Assembly (NCBI GenBank): GCA_964451095.1
Contig: CAYVGI010000144.1
Location: 1 to 12,204, forward strand
Length of the DNA stretch: 12,204 nt
From: DAOTTY01 sp964451095
GTDB taxonomy: Bacteria; Chloroflexota; Anaerolineae; Aggregatilineales; Phototrophicaceae
Reading direction: 5' to 3'
The stretch's first letter is position 1, and each line of letters opens with the position of its first letter. This document shows, in pieces, positions 1 through 6,165 of this stretch. The position numbers were made by a program, and so were the translations under genes. The notes beneath the pieces were generated by a model. It had not been told where the DNA came from. It worked only from the letters and a program-made list of their open reading frames with translations, and made no database searches.

Positions 1-858
1 ATGGCGTCGCTGGATGACATTCACCTGACGCCGGAACCGTGGTACAGGCGCACCCGGGCGTGGTTGTGGCGCGTTAACCCACAAGATTGGGTGCGCCGCC
101 ACATACCCACGTCTCCGCACAAGCAGCGCGAACACTACCACGATCTTGCCCGCCAATTGTCCGCCCTCAATTGGAACTTCCACGGTCATGCCGTCGGCTA
201 CAACCCGGACACAGCGACGGCGCAGGACGAGCAACGCTATCAGCAAGGTCAGCGGCGGATTTTACGCAGCATCCGTCGCCTGCCCATGTATGTGATCTAC
301 GATGAGCAACTCACTATCGCCCAGCAAGCGTACACCGCAGAGTTGCAAGCATACCGCGTGATCCGTGCGCTGCGTTTGCTGGATGTACCCGATGATCTGT
401 GGCAGGTGGCGAACAACGAGAACTGGGTGGTGCTGCGTCGGCTGCGTGAACTGCGCGTAACCGAAACGACGCTGCGCGAACTCACCGAACGTACGGTACG
501 CGACATGCCAACCTACACGCGCAAAATCCGTTCACCATGGTACAGGGGCGTCAAATCGCAGGCGACACACAAGGCACACTTAAGCCTGAATGTTTCCCGC
601 TATGCCAGCGCAACAAGGATGACCCCCGTTCAAATGGCAGCGGAAGTACAGCGCTGGTTTGCAGAAGAGATTGAGGATATGCGGCAGGACGCGGATTCGC
701 TGCGCAAGCTCACAGGGCATGACGCCAAAGCTGACCCAGCACTGCACCTGCGCCGCCTACAGTACAACATCATGATGCATGTGACGGTGCTGCGTGTGCT
801 GCACATCGCCGATGACGAGATTTTTACGCAGATCCGCAGCGCCGCCCCACAAAAGTAA
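1..858 (+). CDS. uncharacterised Arg-rich, Cys-free protein
   Basis: I do not recognise this 285-residue protein. It opens with ATG at base 1 and ends in TAA at 856-858. The upstream side is outside the window, so neither a ribosome binding site nor the true start can be judged and the gene may be longer. The protein has no cysteine, no signal peptide and no membrane segment. It is rich in Arg, Gln and Leu and in Trp near the N-terminus (W14, W21, W23, W30, W57). Most of it looks alpha-helical, including a charged helix around residues 210-235 (TPVQMAAEVQRWF onward). It is probably soluble and cytoplasmic. Its stop faces the stop of gcvPB 45 bases away, so it is convergent with the gcv operon and not part of it. 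The unbroken frame and amphipathic helices support a real gene; the function is unknown. Confidence 0.72.
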   Translation: MASLDDIHLTPEPWYRRTRAWLWRVNPQDWVRRHIPTSPHKQREHYHDLARQLSALNWNFHGHAVGYNPDTATAQDEQRYQQGQRRILRSIRRLPMYVIYDEQLTIAQQAYTAELQAYRVIRALRLLDVPDDLWQVANNENWVVLRRLRELRVTETTLRELTERTVRDMPTYTRKIRSPWYRGVKSQATHKAHLSLNVSRYASATRMTPVQMAAEVQRWFAEEIEDMRQDADSLRKLTGHDAKADPALHLRRLQYNIMMHVTVLRVLHIADDEIFTQIRSAAPQK

Positions 859-903
859 TGGGAGGGACAAAAAATCATGCCCCTACCACAACGCATCCAA
901 CGT

Positions 904-2415
904 TTAGTCGCCAGCTGCCGCCAGCTTCTCCGTGTCCCAGGAGGGCAGTGCAGGCGCACAGCACAGTACAAGCTGCTTAGCAGCACGCACCTCGTCCACG
1001 CGACCAATAGGCGTTTCGTGCGGTGCGTCGTGCAACAGGTCGGGGTTGGTCTTCGCCTCGTCGGCAATCTGCTTCATCACGTCGATGAAACCATCCAGTG
1101 TTTGCTTGGTTTCGGTCTCCGTCGGCTCAATCAGCAGCGCCTCTGGCACGATGAGCGGGAAGTAGTTCGTGGGCGGGTGAATGCCATAGTCCATCAGGCG
1201 CTTGCTGATGTCCAGCGCATGAATGTCTGCTACGTCCTTCCAACGCCCCTCAATCACGAACTCGTGGGCACAGTGGCGGTCATACGGGATGGTGTAGTGG
1301 TCACGTAGGTTCACGCGCACGTAGTTTGCGTTGAGCACGGCATAGCGCGAGATGTCCTTGATGCCCTGCGCACCGTGGATGCGAATGTAGGCGTAGGCAC
1401 GGATGTGCATCCCGAAGTTACCCTGGAACGTCTTCAGCCGCCCGATAGAGTGCTCCGGCGTGACCAGTCCGTACAGCGGGGCACTGTCCTCGTCTGCCGC
1501 TTCCTCAACAATTTCCAACAGCGGTCCCGGCAGGAACGGCTTCAGCTTATCGTTCACGCCCACAGCACCACATCCCGGACCGCCGCCGCCGTGCGGTGTG
1601 CTGAACGTCTTGTGCAGGTTGTAGTGCATCACATCAAAGCCCACTTCACCCGGCTTGACGATGCCCATCAGCGCGTTCATGTTCGCGCCGTCCATGTACA
1701 TCAGCCCGCCAGCGGCATGAACCGCCTCGATAATGTCCACGATTTGGTTGTCGAACAGCCCCAGCGTGCTTGGCAGCGTGATCATCATGCCTGCGAGCGT
1801 GTCCGCGTGTTCGGCACACGCTGCCTTAAGCGCTTCCAGGTCAACATTACCGCGCTTGTCGGACGGCAGTTCAACCACGTCCAGCCCCGCCATGGTGACG
1901 GTCGCCGGGTTGGTGCCGTGGGCGCTGTCTGGGATGAGTACCTTGGTGCGCTGCGGCTCGCCGTTGGTGACGTGATACTTGCGGATCATCAGGATGCCCG
2001 CGAACTCGCCCTGGGCACCCGCTGCCGGCGTCAGGCTCACCGCGTCAGAGCCGCTGATCTCGCCCAGCCAGTTCTGTAGCTGGTAGCTAAGCGCCAGCGC
2101 ACCCTGGGCGCTTTCTTCATCTGCCATCGGGTGCAGTGCCCCCAGCCCCGGCAGGCGTGCCATGTCCTCATTGACCTTCGGGTTGTACTTCATCGTGCAA
2201 GAGCCAAGCGGATAGAAGCCCTTGTCAATGGCGTAGTTCAGGTAGCTCAGCTTCACGTAGTGGCGGATTACCTGCATCTCGCTCACTTCCGGCAGGCTCA
2301 CATCGTCGCGCAGCAAGTCAGCGTCCGGCAGGTCTGCCTCGGGAACATCCAGCTTGGGCAGCAGTGCCCCGGTGCGCCCCGGCGAACTCAGTTCATAAAT
2401 CAGTGGTTCAGTCAT
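904..2415 (-). CDS. gcvPB: glycine dehydrogenase (decarboxylating) subunit 2, GcvPB
   Basis: This is the PLP-binding half of the split P-protein of the glycine cleavage system. With GcvPA it decarboxylates glycine and transfers the aminomethyl group to the lipoyl arm of GcvH in the cytoplasm. At 503 residues it is normal for the subunit. The family core is plain: GSCTMKYNPK near 71-80, HGTNPATV near 166-173, and NLHKTFSTPHGGGGPG near 267-280. In the last motif K269 is the expected PLP-Schiff-base lysine. The substrate-side stretch reads TLPSTLGLFD near 213-222, where many homologues have TNPNTLGLF. About 15 residues at the C-terminus (TEKLAAAGD at the end) extend past the usual end. The start at 2415 follows a good ribosome site, AGGGAGA (about 2426-2432), which overlaps the gcvPA stop codon. 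Only 16 bases separate the two genes, so they should be cotranscribed and translationally coupled. Confidence 0.97.
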   Translation of the reverse strand: MTEPLIYELSSPGRTGALLPKLDVPEADLPDADLLRDDVSLPEVSEMQVIRHYVKLSYLNYAIDKGFYPLGSCTMKYNPKVNEDMARLPGLGALHPMADEESAQGALALSYQLQNWLGEISGSDAVSLTPAAGAQGEFAGILMIRKYHVTNGEPQRTKVLIPDSAHGTNPATVTMAGLDVVELPSDKRGNVDLEALKAACAEHADTLAGMMITLPSTLGLFDNQIVDIIEAVHAAGGLMYMDGANMNALMGIVKPGEVGFDVMHYNLHKTFSTPHGGGGPGCGAVGVNDKLKPFLPGPLLEIVEEAADEDSAPLYGLVTPEHSIGRLKTFQGNFGMHIRAYAYIRIHGAQGIKDISRYAVLNANYVRVNLRDHYTIPYDRHCAHEFVIEGRWKDVADIHALDISKRLMDYGIHPPTNYFPLIVPEALLIEPTETETKQTLDGFIDVMKQIADEAKTNPDLLHDAPHETPIGRVDEVRAAKQLVLCCAPALPSWDTEKLAAAGD

Positions 2416-2431
2416 AACAGTAAAATCTCCC

Positions 2432-3766
2432 TTAGGTCAGGTCGTGCAGTGCGCTTACAAGCTGGTCGATCTCGTCGCGGGTGTTCATCTCTGTAACGGC
2501 GAACAGCAGCGTGTTGTTCAGGTGGTCGTAGTGGTTGCCCAGCTTATACCCACCAATAATGCCGTTTTCCGCCAGGTGCTCGTTCACCACGTCCACCGGA
2601 ACCGGGCACTTCACCATGAACTCGTTGAAGAACGGCTTGCTGAAGTCCACCTCAAAACCACCTAGCGCGTTAATCTGCTGGGCGGCGTAGTGCGCCTTGT
2701 GGTAGCACAGCCGTGCCACCTGCTTGATGCCGTGCTTGCCCATCAGCGACAGGTAAATTGCCGTGGCGACGGACATAAGCCCCTGGTTCGTGCAGATGTT
2801 GCTGGTTGCCTTCTCCCGGCGGATGTCCTGCTCACGCGGGCGCAATGTCATGGTGAAGGCACGCTCGCCGTGCTTGTCCACCGTCTCCCCGATGATGCGC
2901 CCGGCAATCTTGCGCACGTACTTCTGGCGGGTGGCAAAAAAGCCCAGGTACGGTCCACCGTAGCTCAGCGGGATGCCCAGCGGCTGCCCCTCTCCCACCA
3001 CAATGTCCGCGCCGATCTCACCCGGAGACTTGAACAGCCCCAGTGCCATCGGGTTCACTACTATACACAGCAGCGCCCCCACCTCGTGAACCTTGTCCGC
3101 CAGCGCCTTTAGGTCGTCAATCTGCCCGAAGAAGTTCGGGTAAGCGACCGCCAGCATCATCGTGTCTTCGTCCAGCATGTCAATCAGGTCGGGGATGTCC
3201 GCCCGTCCGCGGTCGCCAACGATCTTGATGCTGCTGCCCTGGTGATAGGTACGCACGATCTCACGGTAGTGCGGGTGGATGGCGTGGCTGAGCACGACTT
3301 TGTTGCGCTTACGCCGCGTGACCTCATGCGCCATCGTGACCGCTTCTGCCAGGCTGGTGCCGCCGTCGTAGTGGCTGGCGTTGGTTGCTTCCATACCCAG
3401 CAGCGCACACATCATGCTCTGGTACTCATAGGCGACCTGCAACGTGCCCTGGCTCATTTCCGGCTGGTAGGGCGTGTACGCAGTATAGAACTCGCCGCGC
3501 AGCAAAATGTGGTTCACAGCGGAGGGGATGAAGTGGTGGTAGGCACCCGCGCCCCGGAAGGTCGCAAAGTCGCTGCTGCTTTCGTTTGCCTCTGCGAGCG
3601 CCGTTAGCTCCGCAATCACTTCCATCTCGCTCATTGGCTCCGGCAAATCTAGCCGGGGGAAGCGGTGCGAAGCGGGCACGGCATCGAACAGGTCTTCGAT
3701 GGTGGTAACGCCGACGGCAGCCAGCATCTGCTGCCGTTCTGCGTCGGTATGGGGTACATAACTCAT
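2432..3766 (-). CDS. gcvPA: glycine dehydrogenase (decarboxylating) subunit 1, GcvPA
   Basis: This is the N-terminal half of the split P-protein, the partner of GcvPB. It has the aminotransferase fold but lacks the PLP lysine, which is in GcvPB. The 444-residue length is typical. Recognisable family stretches are SYVPHTDAERQQML at the N-terminus, FRGAGAYHHFIPSAV, YTAYTPYQPEMSQGTLQ, YDGGTSLAEA and TSNICTNQGLM. The N-terminus matches the family at the first residue, so the start at 3766 is sound even though its ribosome site is weak: AGAGG near 3781-3785, with about 13-14 bases to the ATG. The spacer to gcvH is 84 bases and contains inverted repeats (separate entry). It is transcribed with gcvH and gcvPB from the riboswitch-controlled promoter to the right. 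Confidence 0.97.
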   Translation of the reverse strand: MSYVPHTDAERQQMLAAVGVTTIEDLFDAVPASHRFPRLDLPEPMSEMEVIAELTALAEANESSSDFATFRGAGAYHHFIPSAVNHILLRGEFYTAYTPYQPEMSQGTLQVAYEYQSMMCALLGMEATNASHYDGGTSLAEAVTMAHEVTRRKRNKVVLSHAIHPHYREIVRTYHQGSSIKIVGDRGRADIPDLIDMLDEDTMMLAVAYPNFFGQIDDLKALADKVHEVGALLCIVVNPMALGLFKSPGEIGADIVVGEGQPLGIPLSYGGPYLGFFATRQKYVRKIAGRIIGETVDKHGERAFTMTLRPREQDIRREKATSNICTNQGLMSVATAIYLSLMGKHGIKQVARLCYHKAHYAAQQINALGGFEVDFSKPFFNEFMVKCPVPVDVVNEHLAENGIIGGYKLGNHYDHLNNTLLFAVTEMNTRDEIDQLVSALHDLT

Positions 3767-3850
3767 AATTGCTTACTCTGCCTCTACAACTGATTACATC
3801 AGGATAAAAGTTGCGGAGAACAGAGGCGGTCAACCGGACAGACGAACGCG
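3767..3850 (-). repeat. gcvH-gcvPA spacer with nested inverted repeats
   Basis: Within the 84-base spacer of the gcv operon, CTGAT (3790-3794) and ATCAG (3798-3802) form a 5-bp hairpin with a 3-base loop. GCCTCT (3780-3785) and AGAGGC (3822-3827) form an outer 6-bp inverted repeat around it. In the transcript the downstream arm of the outer repeat contains the only purine-rich candidate ribosome site of gcvPA. The fold could therefore lower gcvPA translation or mark an RNA processing point. It is not followed by a U-run, so I do not call it a terminator. The pairing is seen; the role is inference. Confidence 0.35.
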
Positions 3851-4237
3851 CTAGCGGGTTTCGCAGTACTCGTCGTATGCTTTCGCGTCCATCAGTCCTT
3901 CTGGCGTGCCTGTGATTTTGATCTTGATGATCCAACCGTCGCCATAGGGAGAAGCGTTGATGGTCTCTGGCGTGTCTTCCAGTTCCTCGTTCACTTCCAC
4001 CACTTCGCCGTCCACAGGCATTAGCAGGTCTGCCGCCGCCTTGACCGATTCCACCGTGCCGAACGCCTCACCCTTCTTCAGCGTCTTGCCGACTTCCGGC
4101 AGCTCCACAAACACAATGTCGTTCAGCGCGTCCTGGGCATAGTCCGTAATGCCAACAGTGCCATCGTCGCCTTCCACGCGCAGCCACTCGTCGCTTTGCT
4201 GGTAGAGCAGTTCGTCCGGGGTGTTGAAATCTGTCAT
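3851..4237 (-). CDS. gcvH: glycine cleavage system H protein, lipoyl carrier
   Basis: GcvH shuttles the aminomethyl intermediate on a lipoyl arm between the P-, T- and L-proteins. At 128 residues the length is standard. The lipoylation motif GTVESVKAAADLL lies at about 60-72, with K66 the lysine to be lipoylated. The opening segment EWLRVEGDDGTVGITDYAQ and the late NASPYGDGWIIKI stretch are also family hallmarks. The start at 4237 is fixed by a strong ribosome site, GAGGAGAA (about 4242-4249), a few bases upstream. It is the first gene of gcvH-gcvPA-gcvPB. The 3' flank of an intrinsic terminator lies about 15-20 bases upstream of the ribosome site, so expression depends on readthrough controlled by the glycine riboswitch. 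Confidence 0.98.
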   Translation of the reverse strand: MTDFNTPDELLYQQSDEWLRVEGDDGTVGITDYAQDALNDIVFVELPEVGKTLKKGEAFGTVESVKAAADLLMPVDGEVVEVNEELEDTPETINASPYGDGWIIKIKITGTPEGLMDAKAYDEYCETR

Positions 4238-4264
4238 GCTGTTCTCCTCATGTGTGTACTAAAA

Positions 4265-4300
4265 CAAAAAAGAGCACACACGCTGCTGCTTGTGTGCTCT
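4265..4300 (-). terminator. intrinsic terminator of the glycine riboswitch
   Basis: Read on the minus strand, AGAGCACACA (4300-4291) and TGTGTGCTCT (4280-4271) form a perfect 10-bp stem around the 10-base loop AGCAGCAGCG. A U-run follows (TTTTT, then GTTTT, 4270-4261). This is a textbook Rho-independent terminator in the gcvH leader, between the aptamer and the gcvH ribosome site. The 5' arm shares AGAGC (4300-4296) with the ghost-aptamer hairpin, so the two structures exclude each other. Confidence 0.93.
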
Positions 4301-4324
4301 GTTGGTGACAATCACTTTCAGAGC
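4296..4324 (-). promoter_or_regulatory. ghost-aptamer / antiterminator hairpin
   Basis: On the minus strand, GCTCTG (4324-4319) pairs with CAGAGC (4301-4296). An inner stem GTGA (4315-4312) / TCAC (4308-4305) closes a TTG loop, with AAA and CAA forming an internal loop. Position and shape fit the 'ghost aptamer' that follows the real aptamer in type-1 singlet glycine riboswitches and docks on it. Its 3' strand includes the first five bases of the terminator stem. Stabilising this hairpin by glycine-bound aptamer would disrupt the terminator, giving an ON switch. The pairing is seen; the mechanism is inferred from the family. Confidence 0.72.
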
Positions 4325-4440
4325 GTTGCTGTTGTGCACGTCCCTTTTACCTGAGAGTTTCACAGTGCGGGTCGCAACTCCCGCCTGTTTGCCCCTTCGG
4401 CGCCCCACCGCTAGCGGGGTCTCTCCGTGCGCAACTCTGA
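4325..4440 (-). promoter_or_regulatory. glycine riboswitch aptamer (gcvT RNA motif, singlet)
   Basis: The minus strand carries the conserved glycine aptamer core. In order it has GGAGAG (4426-4421), a P2 hairpin with CCCC/GGGG arms (4419-4416 / 4406-4403), and GCCGAAGGGGCAA (4401-4389). A P3 hairpin follows with GCGGG/CCCGC arms (4384-4380 / 4371-4367), then AAACTCTCAGG (4360-4350) and AAAAGGGAC (4348-4340). P1 is GCAC (4430-4427) with GTGC (4339-4336). A leader-linker helix GTTGC (4435-4431) / GCAAC (4329-4325) adds the P0-like element known from this class. Only one full aptamer is present, where many members have two. It precedes gcvH and a terminator, so it should raise glycine-cleavage expression when glycine is plentiful. 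Confidence 0.95.
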
Positions 4441-4452
4441 ATTTATGGCGGG

Positions 4453-4481
4453 ATTGTATACAGTGCGCGGGCAATGCGCAA
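4453..4481 (-). promoter_or_regulatory. putative promoter of the gcv operon
   Basis: On the minus strand the -10 candidate TACAAT (4458-4453) lies 17 bases from a weak -35, TTGCGC (4481-4476). An overlapping TATACA (4460-4455) is an alternative -10. The predicted start near 4446 is just before the riboswitch leader at 4440, which is the expected geometry. It lies in the 50-base gap downstream of the small hypothetical gene. Confidence 0.5.
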
Positions 4482-4489
4482 CGCAAAAT

Positions 4490-4933
4490 CTAAGACACAG
4501 CCTCTTTAACATCTAGCCACTGGTAAAGCTGCTCACGCACGTTGCTTGGCAGGCTCAGGTTTACACTGATGTGCCCAATCGCGTCGGCAACGACGGTTGG
4601 GCGCAGCAGCAACGTGCCGTCACTGCGCAGCCCCAACGCCAGGTATGCGCTTGTGCTGCCCACTTGCCGCGTGGTGATCAGTCCGTCTACAGGTTGCAGG
4701 CGCAGCAGCGTGCGTTCCAGGTCGGCATAGCGCACACGCAGCGCAACCTCCATCGGTCCATAGTTGACCGATAGCGGCACGTAGTCGCCCTCTCGCTTGA
4801 CCATCAGCGATGGGTAGTCGTGTGTGCCCTTTTCTCCAAAAATGTTCATGATGCCGTTGGCGTCGTCTATATCCACATGGAATAGCGTTCTGAATTGTCT
4901 CATCGTGTTATTTGCTTTCTTCGGTAAAACCAT
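4490..4933 (-). CDS. small uncharacterised protein
   Basis: I do not recognise this protein of 147 residues, or 137 if it starts at the second Met at 4903. It is soluble, without Cys or a membrane segment. Alternating hydrophobic residues (for example LMVKREGDYVPLSVNYGP and HISVNLSLP) suggest a mainly beta fold. It ends YQWLDVKEAVS. The start is uncertain: the first ATG has no ribosome site. The ATG at 4903 has a weak purine-rich AAGAAAG upstream and gives MRQFRTLFHVDIDD, which looks the more natural N-terminus. A TATAAT -10 lies at 4955-4960. The gene runs in the same direction as the gcv operon but ends just before its promoter, so it is probably a separate unit. It could share readthrough into the riboswitch leader. 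It is divergent from the SCO1 gene. Confidence 0.72.
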   Translation of the reverse strand: MVLPKKANNTMRQFRTLFHVDIDDANGIMNIFGEKGTHDYPSLMVKREGDYVPLSVNYGPMEVALRVRYADLERTLLRLQPVDGLITTRQVGSTSAYLALGLRSDGTLLLRPTVVADAIGHISVNLSLPSNVREQLYQWLDVKEAVS

Positions 4934-4954
4934 CGCGTAACTGTCGAATGCTGC

Positions 4955-4960
4955 ATTATA
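4955..4960 (-). promoter_or_regulatory. -10 element upstream of the small hypothetical gene
   Basis: The minus strand reads TATAAT, a perfect -10 hexamer. It predicts a transcript start near 4948, about 15 bases before the first ATG and 45 before the second. The best -35 is poor: TTGGTG (4981-4976) with only 15 bases of spacing. It is back-to-back with the SCO1 promoter. Confidence 0.45.
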
Positions 4961-4988
4961 GCACGCGGCACGTTACACCAAGTGCAGC

Positions 4989-5017
4989 TTGTGACGAAAC
5001 GCACAATCGGCTACACT
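4989..5017 (+). promoter_or_regulatory. putative promoter of the SCO1 gene
   Basis: TTGTGA (4989-4994) and TACACT (5012-5017) are separated by exactly 17 bases and match the -35 and -10 consensus at four of six positions each. The predicted start is near 5024, leaving about 30 bases of leader before the ATG at 5055 with GGTGG (5044-5048) as its ribosome site. Confidence 0.45.
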
Positions 5018-5054
5018 CATCACATTAATGGTAAAGTGTTAGCGGTGGTATATC

Positions 5055-5672
5055 ATGGCAAAACAGTCCCGGTTATGGCGCATTCTGCTTGGTAGTGTGG
5101 TTGCCTTTGTGATGGGGTGTGTGTTCGTGTTGGGGGCATGGGCTTTTGGGCTAACGACACCCGATGGCACAGGCTTCGCTATACCGCGTGAGGTCAAGAC
5201 GATTGAACTGGAAAGCACTACGAGCGACGAATTTGCCCTCAATGACCTGCGCGGCAGTTACACGCTTGTGTCCTTCGGCTACACCCACTGCCCGGATGTG
5301 TGCCCCGTTACGTTGACGGAGTTCATGCGGGTGAAGCGTGAGCTAACCGACGCCCAGCAGCAGCGCGTGCAGTTTGCGTTCATCAGCGTGGATGGTGCGC
5401 GAGACACACCGGAACTGCTCACACGCTATCTCCAGCGCTTCGACGAAACATTTATCGGGGTTTCCACGCCAGACGATGACGTGATGCAGCAGGTCGCAGA
5501 TGGATTCAACGTGTTCTACGAAATGCGCGAGGTGCCCGGCACGCAGGCAGCATATCTTGTTGACCACACCGCAACCATTTTCCTGCTGGATCGGCGTGGC
5601 AACGTGGCTAATCTGTATCCGTTTGGTACACCGCCCGTAGAAATTGCTGAAGACATCCAGGCACGGCTGTAG
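5055..5672 (+). CDS. SCO1/SenC family copper-binding protein
   Basis: This membrane-anchored thioredoxin-fold protein of the SCO1/SenC family binds copper and assists CuA-site assembly of cytochrome c oxidase, or acts as a thiol redox factor. It has 205 residues. An N-terminal transmembrane anchor spans about 9-31, followed by the extracytoplasmic domain. The copper-ligand motif is CPDVC (C79 and C83, in SFGYTHCPDVCP). The third ligand is H171, in YLVDHTATIFLLD. All three expected ligands are present, so it should be functional. The ATG at 5055 gives a short charged start (MAKQSRLWR) before the anchor and has a modest ribosome site, GGTGG. It is divergent from the small hypothetical gene and its stop is 6 bases from the Fur stop. 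The family implies an aerobic respiratory chain; no oxidase genes are in the window. Confidence 0.95.
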   Translation: MAKQSRLWRILLGSVVAFVMGCVFVLGAWAFGLTTPDGTGFAIPREVKTIELESTTSDEFALNDLRGSYTLVSFGYTHCPDVCPVTLTEFMRVKRELTDAQQQRVQFAFISVDGARDTPELLTRYLQRFDETFIGVSTPDDDVMQQVADGFNVFYEMREVPGTQAAYLVDHTATIFLLDRRGNVANLYPFGTPPVEIAEDIQARL

Positions 5673-5678
5673 TGGCAG

Positions 5679-6113
5679 CTATGCTTGGCAGTCTGCGCAC
5701 GTCCCGTAGAACTCCAGCAGGTGCCCGGTTAGCGTAACGCCAAAGCGGGATTCTAAGTCCGCTTCCAGGTCTGCCAGCCCACAGTCTTCGAACTCAATCG
5801 TGCGGTTGCAGTTCAAGCACACCACATGATGATGGTGCCCGCCGGGCATAAGCACATAGTGCGGCGCCCCCATGGAGACATACGTCGGGCGGATGATGCT
5901 CAACTGGGTGAAGAGATCCAACGTGCGGAACACACTTGCTCGCCCTACACTCTCATCAATCTCGTTCACAGCGTCCAGCACCTGTGCGGACGTGGGGTGC
6001 CCCTCGAACGTTTCCAGCGCTTGCAGCACCACCATGCGGGCGTGGGTGAGCTTGCTGCCGCTCTCGCGCAGGCGGCGCAGGCGTGCTTCGTGGGCGTGTG
6101 TCGCTTCAGACAT
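5679..6113 (-). CDS. Fur-family metal-dependent transcriptional regulator
   Basis: A 144-residue Fur/Zur/PerR-type repressor. The N-terminal winged helix spans about 10-85, with GRASVFRTLDLFTQLSII near 57-74 as the recognition region. It is followed by the metal-binding dimerisation domain: HHHHVVCLNC (H93-H96, C99, C102) and a terminal CADC (C139, C142). The two CxxC pairs form the structural zinc site common in the family. I cannot tell from sequence alone which metal or signal it senses. The frame is open to 6212, but the start at 6113 is clearly right. It has an AGGTGA ribosome site (about 6118-6123), and the extra 33 upstream residues look like translated spacer. It converges on SCO1 and is divergent from the HyuB gene. 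A candidate operator lies in the shared upstream region. Confidence 0.95.
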   Translation of the reverse strand: MSEATHAHEARLRRLRESGSKLTHARMVVLQALETFEGHPTSAQVLDAVNEIDESVGRASVFRTLDLFTQLSIIRPTYVSMGAPHYVLMPGGHHHHVVCLNCNRTIEFEDCGLADLEADLESRFGVTLTGHLLEFYGTCADCQA

Positions 6114-6141
6114 CGGTTTCACCTCAAAATGTTCGCAGTTG

Positions 6142-6165
6142 ACAATAAACAGTCCTAACATTGTA
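6142..6165 (-). promoter_or_regulatory. candidate fur promoter -10 overlapping an inverted repeat
   Basis: On the minus strand TACAAT (6165-6160) is a good -10 for the Fur-family gene; no strong -35 is visible. It overlaps an inverted repeat, ACAAT (6142-6146) / ATTGT (6160-6164), spanning 23 bases and centred at the predicted start near 6153. A wider pair, AATGTT (6128-6133) / AACATT (6157-6162), partly overlaps it. The size fits an operator of a Fur-type dimer and would suit autoregulation, but the arms are short and the sequence is not a classical Fur box. Confidence 0.3.

Noticed and set aside
859..903. Inverted repeat (GGGACA 864-869 / TGCCCC 878-883) as a terminator between the convergent genes
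   Set aside because: The stem includes a G-U pair, and neither strand has a U-run directly after the stem; the run of T lies in the loop.
877..1308. 143-residue plus-strand open frame with a good ribosome site
   Set aside because: Almost all of it is antisense to gcvPB, a certain gene, and its product is low-complexity Arg/Val-rich with no family features. Only its start signal is kept as a finding.
1375..2079. 234-residue plus-strand open frame
   Set aside because: It lies fully inside gcvPB on the other strand; the Arg/His/Val-rich translation is typical of a shadow frame in GC-rich DNA.
4259..4486. 75-residue minus-strand open frame, and 67 residues on the plus strand, in the gcv leader
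   Set aside because: The region is fully explained by the riboswitch and terminator; no ribosome site precedes either frame.
5764..5837. His-rich stretch (HHHH) in the Fur-family protein as a possible tag or repeat
   Set aside because: It lies at the normal metal-binding His cluster of the family, next to the CxxC pair.
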